DNA of 64,000 nt, from the NCBI GenBank assembly GCA_021613375.1, contig CM038708.1:33172059-33236058 (forward strand), given 5' to 3'. Made by a program: the position numbers and the translations under genes. This document shows, in pieces, positions 50,520 through 63,255 of the stretch; position 1 is the first letter of the stretch; each line of letters opens with the position of its first letter. This DNA comes from Megaleporinus macrocephalus (lineage: Eukaryota; Chordata; Actinopteri; Characiformes; Anostomidae). The notes beneath the pieces were generated by a model, which worked only from the letters and a program-made list of their open reading frames with translations, was not told where the DNA came from and searched no databases.

Positions 50520-50990
50520 CATAGCAGCTATGTGTGTTTTAAAGCTCCCGCGGTATTGAGAACAGTCGTTGGCATCTACACTGGACGATTAAAAAATAAG
50601 TGACTACTATTGAAATGTTACGTGTGTTAATAATCTTGAAATAATCTGCTAATATAATAAAAACAGGTAAACAGGTGCTGCGGTGTTGATGAAGCTCTAC
50701 GGGATGTTTGAGCTTCAAGGTCTCGTGTATAGCAGTTGTACTGTTGTGATCATCTCCGCTGTGCAGAGCTGACAGAGCACCACACTGCTGTGTTTCTGTG
50801 TGAAACACTCCCACAACTTTAGATGCAGGTGAGCGATTGATTGTAGCTGCAGCTTGCGCTCCACATAAATCCATGCGCTCAGTAGGCGCGGCCATAATGC
50901 TACACATCAACGCGCATTACGCTAATCGACGGGATTCCAAAAAGGATTACGGCAATGCATCACCCCAGCGCTAGTTGTACAGCAGTCCCT
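50520..50990 (-). pseudogene. BED-finger hAT element remnant, copy 2
   Basis: The minus-strand frame at 50910-50539 retains HNSTTAIHETLKLKHP, the TxxLxxHLxxxHP half of a BED finger. The Trp/Cys half is frameshifted. Shares long blocks with copy 1 (GAGCACCACACTG, GATTGTAGCTGCAGCTTGCG). Confidence 0.7.
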
Positions 50991-51053
50991 AGTGAGTAGA
51001 CATTTCCTCAAAAGACCAAACCTCTTCATGACCCTCAAATCGTTTACAAGCAC

Positions 51054-51086
<33 letters not shown>

Positions 51087-52834
51087 CCCGCCGGTCACTT
51101 GCAGTACTTTTAAGGTAAAGACAAGAGGCGAGTAGAGGGTCAGTTCCAGCACTACGTTAAGTGTATTGATGTCTGATACATGGCCGTTCTGAGTTTGGAT
51201 CCACCAATGACAAATATTTACTTTTGAAAGTAGCTTGTGTGAACTAGAAACAGCATACACGAGTTAAACAAATCATTAGGAGCTCAACAAGGTCAGAGAA
51301 AGTAAGATCACATGTAGATTCAAGAGAGGTTTAAAAAAAAAAAAAAAACCCTCAAAAAAACACATGTTCATCCTTTCATAGAGGTAAAATAAAAACATAA
51401 AATAAGGTATAAATAACAAAAGTCGAAAGAAAGAGTAATAAGAAATACAAGTGTCTACATGGGGAAGACCAGTGAAGCAATGCCCCAAATTACAGCGTCA
51501 TGCTTGACTCCACTGAGCGGCAGAAGCAGGCTTTCTTATGATGGCACCATGCCGAGCAGCTTGTCTCATGTAAACACGGCTGTCTCTTTAAAGGCCGTCA
51601 CGCCTTTTTACTGTTCTAGGTTATAAACTACGGGGGCCAAAGCAACAAAGCTCTGATGACAGAAAAGTGAAAAAGGGGAAAATGGGACGAGATTGGCCGA
51701 GAAATAATAACAACTATATCTTAAAACAAACAGGAAATGAGGAGTCACGCACTATTAAAGAAGAAAAGAGCCATCTGGAACGCAACCAACAGACCGGATT
51801 TGTGTTTTGTGAAGTCAATTTTAGATTCTGGAAGAAATGAAGACACAGACGTGCTATTTTTAAAAAAGTCATGTGATAATTACTATAAACAACAGTAACA
51901 ATTGGAGTGATAACACTAAATAGCTGCCACTGGTTCTTCCATAATCAAAAAATTAAATAAAAGGTGTTTCAACATGTTCAGTCAGCCACGACTGGCCACA
52001 ACCAGTGACAAGCCCACTAGAGAACTTTGTTGCCAAACTACAGGCCATGGTCAGCCATGGAGGTACACCAGACAGGACTAACAAAAGAGAAAAACAATCC
52101 TCCCGCTTTAACAATCCTAACTAATGTAAAAGAGGAGACCCTACATGAGACAACACTTTTTCACTGGTTTACAGTCTTTCAGGCATGATCACATTTCATT
52201 TCAAACCAGAAAACGGGGGTCTAGCCCACGAATAATGAACATGTTTAATATTTACTATTCACAATCAGACAGGCCCTGACTGGACTGGGAATAAATCTGA
52301 TTAGTAAAGATTCAATTAAAGACACTCCAAACCACAGGATAATCTGGGAAGATTAACAGGAATGTAACGATACAGCGTGGTATGAAACATTGTACTGTTT
52401 TCACTTGTATTATTTATTTTGTTGTTTAAGATGGTGAAGCTAAGATAGAGCATTTTGTTTACAATTTTAAACCTTTAACTGCAGGGGACTGTTTAAAAAA
52501 GAGGCACAAGAAAATTAGCACTGTTTAGTTTTCATGTTTTTGCATATTTGTTTAAAATATCCTCAGAAAACCGAATCGAGATCTCAGTATCGTGACTCGA
52601 ATCGTGAGCAGAGTGTATTGTTACACACCTATAGTTTAAGATCACCAAGAGTGTCAAAGGAGCCCTGAACTTGGTCCTGTAGGGTAGGATAGGTATTATA
52701 TGCTTTGGTGAGCATAAAGCGTGTGATAACTTTAAAAATTATTACCCGATTGGACACGATACAGTTTTCTTTATTCTCCATATTTTTTGAGGAGGCAAAA
52801 ATTAGGAGAACCTGAAACTGTGTCATACACGCAG
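50991..52834. other. Intron 1 segment, nothing recognised
   Basis: It contains an A29 run (51054-51082) and AT-rich unique sequence. Confidence 0.5.
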
Positions 52835-53589
52835 TAGGGGTGTGCGATATAAATCATCTACGATAATATCTGAATCGCTGTATTAACAATCAGCGAGCTG
52901 ACGTTGTCAAGTACGCTACTCACTGGGGGAAAAAACACAACAACAATCAAAACACCTCGACTCCACACGCTCACTACTTCACGTTTTAGTACAGGCTGCT
53001 ACGAGTGTGTACTGAGAGTGCCCATACTGTGGGCTAGCATAGGCTAAAGCTAGCATGGCTGCCTAAACAACACACCTAAAGCTGAAAACGAGTGAACACA
53101 CTGCGCCAGGGGAAGAAACTAGCCAGGCTGGCAGTCTACCGCCTTAAATTTAACTCCTAGGTGGAGATCATCTTCACTCGCGTGGAGCTGGTTTGGATCT
53201 GAAAAGACTGTTGTTGCTCACAAGACGGCAGTTTGCAGACTTTGTAAGAAAGTAGCTGTTAAAGATCTCTCCACAACTAACCTGCTCCATCATCTCCCAA
53301 CAAACCACCACACAGAGTATGAAGAGCTTCGGGAGTGCGCTGTACAAGACAGACCTAGTCCAGCTAAGGTGTCTGGCAAAACACACACTCAGTAAACTTC
53401 AGTGGAGTCATTCACTAAAAAAGAGCCTTCGCCTGATGATGCTGCGCCTTAAGAGGTGCAAGCTAGTAAAATATAAGACTTTCACTAACACATTTTTTAA
53501 TAATGCAAAATATCATTTATTCTTATCGTTATCAACCAAATTACAGAAAATATCCAGATATCACTTTTGGTCAATATCGCACAACCCTA
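52835..53589 (+). pseudogene. hAT element with decayed BED zinc finger
   Basis: 755 bp. Left end TAGGGGTGTGCGATATAAA; the right end is inverted as TAGGGTTGTGCGATATTG. A plus-strand frame near 53210-53315 reads TAVCRLCKKVAVKDLSTTNL then LHHLPTNHH, a nearly complete BED zinc finger (CxxC...HxxxxH). No catalytic domain follows. The flanks ACACGCAG and ACATGTAG match at 6 of 8, a possible old target duplication. Confidence 0.8.
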
Positions 53590-54046
53590 CATGTAGCATA
53601 TTAGCATGTTATATGCATAGTCAATACGTAAATACAGTTAAAAAACAAACACAATTGCATTTACTATACAATAACTGTGACAGTTCACCACCACACCAAT
53701 TACCTCACTTACTCAACCTTGCCAGAAGCTCTTAACTACAACATTGTTCTACAAGTGGAGCTCTCTGTGACGTGGCACCTCTCGTGGAACACCAGCTGAC
53801 TTAAAGTGTGTGAAGGTAAAGGCTGACTCTATAAAAGGCAGCAGATCTAGACCAGAGGATTAAGTGTGTGCTCACAACACTCCTTTTAAGTGGCCTTCGT
53901 AAGAGTTGCTTTTAAAAATAGAGTAATCCAGCATTTGGTGAGTTAGTCAGGCTGACTTGCTACATGCCTCAATGATATCAGAGAGACAGTGTAAGAGAGG
54001 AGTGGTTTGGAACGCAAACAACAGATTAGCCAAAGCAGGTGATTGT

Positions 54047-54118
<72 letters not shown>

Positions 54119-57100
54119 CTTACACACAGACTCTTCCAAGTTTAGGCTTTCCTTGACTATAGAGGCACCAACCTCTAAATAAATTTACAAACATAAATAA
54201 AGGAAGTAAAAAGAGGAAGTAATCCCAGCACTGGCACCTTGTATTAAAGTTTTCCAGCAAAAGGCTCACTGCAGAGACGTATACTGGCGTTCACCAATTT
54301 GCATTCCAAACCAGAACCCAAATGAGACTCAAGGTCGTTGTAGAGTCCTTTAGAGAGCCTACGTTCCAGATGACGCTCACAATCTCACTAGTGCAGACGA
54401 CACTGGGGCGAACAATGTAGATCTTAAAACCTGATGTGTTAAATCGCTCAACTGATGTTGACATCCTTAGTTAAGACTGCCGCTGCTACAAGCACATGAA
54501 GAGTATGGACCCCAAAAAAGCGAGAACCGTTTTAACTGAATGCGTGTTGAGATGTCTGATGAAAGCTGCTACTTTAAGACGTTAAATTCAATCAATGGAA
54601 AAGCAGACATGCTGAGCTTCGTGATGTCAGCCAGGGCCCTCTGGAACACCTTCTCCTTGATAAACTTCAGAAAACAATTGCTGTCTTTTCCTTTAAATCG
54701 GTCAACCTCTTCCCCACCTTCACACAAAAGCACGACTTAGTGACACAGTTGATAAAGAGACTTTTGACGTCCAATATTTCTGTCCTGGAAGTTTCATTTA
54801 GCGCTCATTTTCCAGCATGGTGAAGTATCTCCAGAAGCAGAGAAATCTTCAAGCAAGACCACATACGGATCTTAATAGGTCAAGGCCACTCAGACTTTAA
54901 GTAGAGATACACAATGATACAGACTTTTTATCAGAATAAGCAGATACTAGCAATTAAGAATTGCTTAATTTTGACCAATATTTCAAAACTGTACATATTT
55001 CAAGGTATCCAATGGTGTCTTCTGTACTCTCTGAGAGCAGGAAGTGTAGTTGATACTGGCCTAATGTAAGAACATCTGCATTTTATTCATCTTTCTGCAT
55101 TAATGAATCTACACATTTCTCAATAATGCCAACCCAGATAACGTGGTCCCAATGTCTACGTTTCAGAAACGAGTACGTATCAGTGTTAGCAGATACACGC
55201 ATCAAGTATCAGGTATCTGATACAGCACTGGACCTTTGTTTATCCCTTCACTGATCCGGCCCCACAATTAGCAAAACCTCTGCCAACCTTGGACATAAAG
55301 CAATTCCTAGCAGTGAATCTTAACAGTCCTTTAGATGAGCTGGTCTCCATATACTGTGATCAGAAGGATAAAAGCAGCAGGCTCTGCGTGTTCAAGTCTT
55401 TGCTCATTCTTCACTCAGCAAGCAGATAAGAACAAAGACGCATTGTACATGTTTGTGTGTGTGGGCCTGTCTAAGAATCACATGGCTGGCCTTTTCCAGT
55501 GTTCCCAAACTCTCACCATGCAAAGCTTGAAGCTACTGGATTTCATGCATCCTAGACTTCCACCCTGAGTCTGAGCGATTTTATGATAAACAGGGTTCAT
55601 ATATTTTGATATCAGCTGGAATGTTGCTACTTGAACACTACTTGAACATTCTCCACAAAAGTTAACCCCAGCAAAAGCAGACGAGACACATTAGTGTCAT
55701 GCAAGCACAGTTTAAATAAAGCCCAGGAGATTGTGCATCCCATCCACACTGCAATGTCACAAACCCCCTCTAGCTATAAAGCAGGTTTATAAATTCCCAC
55801 CACAAGCAGCACAGTGTTTTCCCACAAGTGCGAAACACACACATGGGATGCACCATTAAAAAAAAATAAAATAATTCACTCATTATAGGATGTGTCTATT
55901 TACTCAGCTATTCGAATAATTAGATAATGTGAAATACACTTAGATAGATATTTTTGCAATGAGAAATGCGATTCACCTCATGGACTTGGCCAAAATTAAA
56001 ATTAAGGGGGTGGGGGGAGGGGAAAAAAAAAAAAGAGTGGTGCTTAGTATTAGTGATACCACACGGCATTGCTTACTCAAAAAACTATACAAGGTGAAAT
56101 CACAAACTGGTTTCAGAGAAAAATGGCTTTCATGCATCATTAGTACAGTTTAGAAGCTCCTCTGCCACAAAGATCACAACATTCATAGCTTACAATACAA
56201 GAGTAGTTTTAATATTAGAGCACCCATGAGCACTTTACAGACACTGCGTTAACCACATGGAGGGAATACAATGGGGCTAACAGAAAGCACAAAAAAAGAG
56301 CTAGGCCTGCACTAGCGATGCACAACAATAGGAACAGGCATTATTAATCAAAAACCACAGAAGAACATCAGCAGGTTTTTGTGTTGGATGATGCCTGGAG
56401 AGCTGCCTTTTTCTACAAGTTAATGAGCTAACAGAGCAAACCAGAGTTATACTGCAAGACTCACTGTCTTCTGCAGTGGTCTCTCTTTTTAGTCAACAAT
56501 GTGTCAGCAAGTCATTTAAAAGAGAAAGATATTTTCATTGCTCTCAGACCTAGTTAACATCAGCTGGAGCAGCGACAACTTTGTTTTCTCAATCATGACA
56601 TTAACAGCAGGTCTACGGTGATGCCCTAACTTTTGGAGTATCAACGCATAACGTAACATACTTATTTGCCAAACCATCATGTTTCACTGCACTGTAAGCT
56701 CGTACAACTTTTCTGCCTTGCACAACGAGGTGAATAAATAAAACGTAGCACGTCATTAGACAGATTAGTATAGCTGCTTCAAAAATTTGCTGGCCTTTGC
56801 CCGAGTACCTGAGTAAACTTAAGCATCCAGACATGACATTCAATTTCCACTCCAAGCTATTCTAATAGGGAAGACTCTGACTGTCCGTTTCCACACCTAG
56901 CAGTTTCCAGTTGTGTCCTGGAGGAGATGTAGTAGCCGCACCTAGTACATGAAAAACATATGCAAACTACTGCCAAGTTAAAAAAAAAAAAAAAACTGAA
57001 CTGGGACCAGCTAAACATCCCTAAATTATCAAGCAGCCTGTAGTAGCAAGCTCAAAAAACAGGACGGAGGGAGGCCACCAACGATCCAAAAATACACACC

Positions 57101-57627
57101 GTTAGAAAAGTCTGCAAAACATCAGAATTCTGAACTGTAGCTCCCACATACCTCAGGGTCAGCTCCAGTACAACTCCAGTTCACTTTACGGAGTTCCAGT
57201 AAACATCTCGCAAACAGAGCCGTTACAGCTGGATTATATAGCAGTGTTTTCTTACAGAAGTGTAAAGAAAAATAAAATAAAATAAAAAAGTGTGGATCAG
57301 CCAAATGTAATATCAAAGCTATGTCATGTGGAGTCACCAATATTAAATACCAAATCAGACAGAGTTGAGATAGTATGGAGAATGCTCATTTTAAAGGCAG
57401 TTTTTACTTTGATGGTATGAATCCAGTCTATATATTCATGCTTTGTCTGGTCAACTTCATTTCATTTGTTAATATACATCTATTCCTGCATTTCAGGCCT
57501 GCAATACATTCGAAACCAGGTTAGGATCGTACAACATTTACTAATTTGTTAGAGTGCCATTCCTTCTCACAACACATACGACATTTCAGCACCACGGATA
57601 CCAAGTGATGGAGTGTTCCTGTAAACA
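53590..57627. other. Intron 1 segment, ~4 kb
   Basis: It contains a pure CA microsatellite (54048-54116) and a possible MITE-like block at 54903-55235 (GATAC-rich ends), not delimited. No exon seen. Confidence 0.5.
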
Positions 57628-58430
57628 CTAAAAAGATCTGCAGAGGTACAGGCTCAGCATCACATGTTCAAAGTTCTCCACATACTCTATATCTGGGATG
57701 GTCAGGAATGCAGGAAGGCCAGTCCGGTACAGGTACCCTCTTCTTCTGCGGCCATGCCTTTGTAATGTGTGCAGCATGTGGTTTTGCATTGACTCGTTAA
57801 AAAAAACGTAGAACGTCTCTGAAGAAGAGTCTTCTTGAAGCTGCATATGTTGCTCTAAGATCTCAGTGTAATTCTACATTAATGCTGCATCACAGAAATG
57901 TTAATGACTTTTATTTTTAAGTGCGCTGACCTCACACTGACCCTGGATTTAGATTACTTTTAGATTACTGGTCCGAAGCACGCAGCGTTACTATTTTTCC
58001 AAAAAAGATCTGGAGTACTGATTTGTCTGACCACAATCTGCACTGTGTGCTGGTATTTCTCTGATGCCTTCAGGCCCAGAGGAGTGGACGCTCCTTCTGG
58101 ACATGGTTAACAGGCATCTGTTTGCCTGTTTTGCACAGTAAAGCTTCCAAAGGTCATTTGTGAATGCAACTACGTATTGTAGAGCTTTACGAAAGCTGGA
58201 CTAAGTAAGCTCTTGCCCGTGTGGTTATATCAGTTATTGGTGAATGACGGTTTATGACGCAGTGCCGTCTGAGGGATCGGAGATTACAGGTGTTAAGCTC
58301 AGGCTTGCGGCCGTTCTGCACCGATACTGGCTCCTCAGAGACTCAGCCTTTTGGGGACCCTGCTTTTGTACCAAATTATTATTACAATCACCTGAAAATC
58401 ATCATCATCATCACAGTCGTTATTTAGTGT
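57628..58430 (-). pseudogene. Tc1/mariner-superfamily transposase remnant
   Basis: The minus-strand frame at 57846-57628 aligns with the DDE region QDNAxPHxA...WPAxSPDLxPIExxW of a common fish element: NESMQNHMLHT then GLPAFLTIPDIEYVENFE. Upstream DNA (57990-58345) matches the same family (TTCGTCTGACCACA-type and GCAGTGCCGTCTGAGGG blocks). Internal deletions, frameshifts and lost catalytic Asp residues show it is dead. Confidence 0.75.
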
Positions 58431-58559
58431 TATTTTAATGTGTTAAAGGATATCTTAATTGCACGGGATCTATAAATGGTTAAAGACTAAAAGTCTACAC
58501 TCTGACTGGACTCTGAGGCACAAATGAAAAGAAACTGGACAGTTTGTGGACTATATATT

Positions 58560-58990
58560 TTGGCAGAGAGCCATTTGAGAAGCAGCTATGTGTGTTTTGA
58601 AGCTACTGCAGTGTGAAGGACAGTCTTAGGTATCTACACTGGACGATGTGTTAGCAGATTATTAAAAAATTATTAAGATAAGAAAAACAGGTAAACAGGT
58701 GTCTTGCTGCTGTGTTAAAGAGCTATGGGATGTTTGAGCTTCAAGTGCTCATATATAGCAGTTGTACTGTTGTGATCATCTCCACTGTGCAGAGCATCAC
58801 ACTGCTGTGTTTCTGTGTAAAATACTCCCACAACTTCAGATGCAGGCGAGTGATTGTTTATAGCTGCAGCTTGCGCTCTGGATAAATCCATGCTTTCAGA
58901 AGGCGCGGCCATCTTTGCGAGGCATTGACACACATTATGCTAATCAACGTAATTTCGTAATCGATTACGCAGACGCGTCGCCCCAGCCCT
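58560..58990 (-). pseudogene. BED-finger hAT element remnant, copy 3
   Basis: The minus-strand frame at 58933-58715 ends NSTTAIYEHLKLKHP. The right end reads CGTCGCCCCAGCCCTAG, whose inverse CTAGGGCTGGGGCGACG resembles a hAT end. The CxxC part is damaged by a small deletion (CDALHSGDD). Confidence 0.7.
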
Positions 58991-60685
58991 AGGTATAATA
59001 AATTAAAGCTGACCAGACAGCACATGAAACAGTAAAGTAAGTAAACATATAAGCAAGAAACAAGTGAATGTAATAAACAATGCACTGTTTTGCGTTCTTC
59101 ATACTGTTCCAACTTCTTCTGACCTGGAGGTGTACCTCATACGTCACTCAAAGAAGCTAGTTTAGAAGCACAGCGTTCAGATAAACAATTAAAACACAGA
59201 GCCAAACAATGCAAATGTACTCCCGACTAGCCCACATTTCAGCAGCTCCTACAAAACCCAGAATACACACATACAAATGAAAGGCTTCAGCGTTGACAGC
59301 AGCAAAACAAGGAGGAAAGAGGACAAAAGCAAATTACCCTTGAGCCTCAGGTTGTGACCATCAGATAAGTACAAGGTCACCACAGGGTCAACAGCACGAG
59401 GAGAGTCTCTTGGACAAAACTCAAAACAGGTCTGTTTCAGTAGAACTGTACCTGTACAGTCAATAAACAGGTACAAAGAGCAGAGTCACTGGTGGTGACG
59501 CGGAGTCTGAACGAGAGAACCATGCTGAAATCCCACAAATCCTGTATAAATTCCTGAGGTCAGGTTTAAACATTAGAGGGGGGAGCAATGCCCCGGAGTA
59601 GCTGCACATTGTAGGAACGTGCTTCATCCGTGTCGCTGAGAACAAAGTTCAACACAACCCATGAACAGGAGGAATTTGAGGCGCTGTTTAATTTCATGCT
59701 ATAACGACCACCATTTGTGAGGGATGGGCTGGTAAGAAAGGATGTGACAGTACACCGGAGGGGAGATGGTACATCTTGGTACATCGCGGTGAAGTCATGC
59801 ACTAAACTTGATGCTCCTAGATTGGAGATACTATGTGAACAGTGGTGAAATTTGAATCCAATCAGCTTTGACATAACCGGGGAAAATAAACAGCCTACAA
59901 CTTACTAGCGCTGCGCAATATCGGTTTACTTCAATATCATGATTTTTTCCTAATGACTGACAGTATCAGATGTCCTATAATAAACAAACAAGTATGATAA
60001 AGCTTATTATAGAATTATAATTATAACCCAATTATAATATCTCCTTTTTGCTAATCCCAGCCTGTCCAGTCTCATAACATCACTTTAAAGTAGCCTGGTA
60101 TCAGCATCTTATACCATCAGCAACTGAAACACAAATTACACATACTGTTCAGTATATTTACTGTTTAAATGCTGAACTGAATTAATTATTTATAAAACTT
60201 TTATTTCAAGTTTTTTACTCACTTCAATTAAAAACAAGGGCTACGTTAAAAAAACTGAATGCTTTTGAAAACTTATTTGTTGCTTATTTATAGTGCTTAT
60301 TTATAGAGAAAGTATATAAAACTTTTTAGAGCCGTCTGAAGGAGTCTCTCTCTGACTCTCTTTATTCTCCCACTGCTGCTTCTTGCTTCGTACCTCGCCT
60401 GTGTGGGCGCCGCACTCCAAAATCTGCACAGATCTGATTGGCTGAGGAGACTTTGGTGATCTTACAATGCACACGATTGGTCTGTGTGGTTATTGAACCG
60501 CAAAGCCCGTATACCATAAATACAAGAAAAGTTCCACCACTTAAAATAAACATAGTCAACATTAAATCCTTCTCAGTAGTTTATTGCTTTGCGTCCACAC
60601 CGGATAACATCTGGGTCCAGACTGCGATCCGCCTATTAGTGACCTCTAATTCATAGAACATAGTGTACACTATATCACACCAACA
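58991..60685. other. Intron 1 segment, nothing firm
   Basis: A short block near 59905-59990 (GCTGCGCAATATCGG) resembles a MITE end but is not delimited. No exon. Confidence 0.5.
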
Positions 60686-60693
60686 CTGCACAT

Positions 60694-61077
60694 TAGGGGT
60701 GTAAGAAAATATAGAATATGGGGATATTATGTTTGGTGATACTGTATCGTTTCTCAAAAACACAGTATCGATACATAGATTCCTGGCAGACAGTGAATCA
60801 TTGTGTGTTGTGTTTAAACCTCTGACCGCTAGATGTCAGTGTTGTAATCCATTTTCAGCTCCACTCCAACATTAACAAGCAGCACAAGGACGCTATGCTG
60901 TTGTAAACATTGATAAACCTGTTCATATAGTGGTGTGTTTTAATAATAGGATTTGAAAAAATGCAATATATATCTATCTTTGCTTGAAGTAACGCAATAT
61001 ATCACGATATATTGAATCGTGACTGCTGTATCACAATACATATCGTATCATCAGGTTCTTGCCAATACACAGCCCTA
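60694..61077 (+). mobile_element. hAT-type MITE, family 1, copy E (best preserved)
   Basis: 384 bp from TAGGGGTGTAAG to CACAGCCCTA with perfect 8-bp target duplication CTGCACAT (60686-60693 and 61078-61085). This copy defines the family as hAT-type. Confidence 0.92.
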
Positions 61078-61085
61078 CTGCACAT

Positions 61086-62807
61086 ACACATCAACCAGAG
61101 AAGACGCTGCCTTCTGACCAAGACAGTATTTCTACTATACAGAGTCTTTAACTGGACTGCGTCCCTCAGCGATAAGTAAACTCAATCAGGGAGAAGACCT
61201 CGGAGTAAAAAGATCTGCTTAATTACACATACTAGGAAGAAATGGGACATATTTGGTTTCATAAGACACTGAAGCCAAGGTTGATTAGCGCAGCAGAGAT
61301 TTCTTTTGGAAGGTATAAGTGAAGCAGCGTAGTTAATCAAAAACTTCAACCCACATTCTTAGAAACACAGTCCGGCATACGTCAGGAACATAAGGTTGCG
61401 CAATCAAATACTAAACTGTGAGATGCTTCAACAAAAGAGGGCTGCGACCCCACAGCACGCAAAAATTACAAGCATGTCAAACATAACCAAAATACTGCCT
61501 CGGGCATGCTCGCCAGAACGCGCACATGTGTGGCCTCTGGAATTAAAGCGGAGAGGCCAGGGCAGGCTCCTGGAGATTCCACTCATGCCTGCGTTTCCTC
61601 AAGTCACAAGCCCTCGCCTTCCAACGAAAACACCATGCATGCGGGAGCACACGCACATACAATGGCTCTGAAAGTGCTTGGTACGACTATTTTACTCATA
61701 AAACAACACAAACGATTTCCATGATAAACCAGACTAACCCTGAGGATCCATACACGTCCTCTGTGATCGGGTACATATGATTTATTCTTTGTACGGAATC
61801 AACACCTTATTTCATCGTAAAAGCTACATAGTTATGAAAGTAAAGAGCTGAAGCCTGGAATCTGCCTACAGCCTTTCAGCGTTTGAGGGGTTAAAGTCAT
61901 GCAGTGACACGACGTGTGACGCAGCCAGCGATACAAATGCCCTGCTCACACGAAACATGTCTTTCCTCTTCTCACAGCAAAGCAGGAAGACAGCCTGGAT
62001 CGCTCTCCTACAGCCCGCTGAGTCTGCTGGAACTTCAGCCTGTCCACCAAAGGCTGTGAGAAGAGCAACTCACCTGCTTCCGTTCGGTTCTTATTGTTAT
62101 GGAGTGATACAATGAGCGTTATTAACAATAAACTAAAGTAAAAGACCCCGAGATTCTAACAAAAGACAGCCTTCGCACCAGAGGGTGTGCCATATTGTAT
62201 CATACACAATAATATCACCAACATCTTTGAATATCGTGAAAAATATTATACCCTGAAATATCACCCATCTCTAATTACCACATCAGGTACTACTTTTTTA
62301 CTGTCTTTAGCAAAAGAAAAATTCACACTTTTCTCATTTACCATCATATATCTACTAGAGACAGATTTTATCTGTCCAGTACCATTCATTTTACTTCAGT
62401 CCTGGATATATGGAGATATTTAGAGTGCATTATTTAGTATTGTGACATTCTGGATGATTGACTTCTGTTACAATCTGATGATGTCATTTTCATTTTGTTG
62501 CAGTAGTGTATTCTTAAAATATTTATTTTCAATTCAATGTTTGGTCATAACGGCAAGAGTATCTATCGCAAAAATACCATGAAATATTGTGATATTACTG
62601 TAGGGCCATATCGCCCACCCCTACTCCACACTTCCCTACATTTTGTGTCTTGCCCTCTGTATTTTAAAGCTAGTGATGCTGATGCTTGTACACCAGCAAG
62701 TGCAGTAAAACACACTAAAATCATCTCACTCTTCTGTCTCCATATAGTGATTTTTTTGGTAATACCCCCCCTGCTACTTTTAGTAACCAGTGATTCAGTA
62801 TTTTGAT
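61086..62807. other. Intron 1 segment, nothing recognised
   Basis: No exon or repeat that I can support. Confidence 0.5.
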
Positions 62808-63255
62808 TAGGGGTGGAAGAATATATAAAAATATCAAATATCAGGATATTATTTTTCGTGATACTGTCTCAATTCTAGGGCTGTGTATTGGCGATACAAT
62901 ACGTATCGTGATACAGCGGTCTTGATTCAATATATCGTAATATACTGCGATATTGCAAGTGATGTATTGTGATTTTTCAAATTAAAACACACCACTGTAT
63001 GAACAGGTTTGTCAATGCTTACAACTGCATTGCGCTCTTGTGCTGCTTGTTAATGTTGGAGTGGAGCTGAAAATGGATTACAACACTGTCATCTAGCGGT
63101 CAGAGGTTTAAACGCAACACACAATGATTCACTGTCTGCCAGGAACCTCTGTATCGATACTGTGTTTTTAAGAATCAATACAGTATCTCGATATTTTCTC
63201 TAATCGATTCTCAAATACACTGTATCGATACAGAGGTTTCTGGCCGATGTCGGTC
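62808..63255. mobile_element. hAT-type MITE, family 1, copy F, two nested copies
   Basis: 62808-62875 is the start of a plus-oriented copy (TAGGGGTGGAAG...). At 62876 a minus-oriented copy begins (TAGGGCTGTGTATTGGCG) and runs to about 63195. Sequence resembling the interrupted first copy resumes (TCTCAAATACACTGTATCGATA, 63209-63230). Nested insertion is the simplest reading. Confidence 0.7.

Noticed and set aside
55959..56153. 64-codon plus-strand frame over an A-rich run
   Set aside because: Low-complexity, no homology or splice support.
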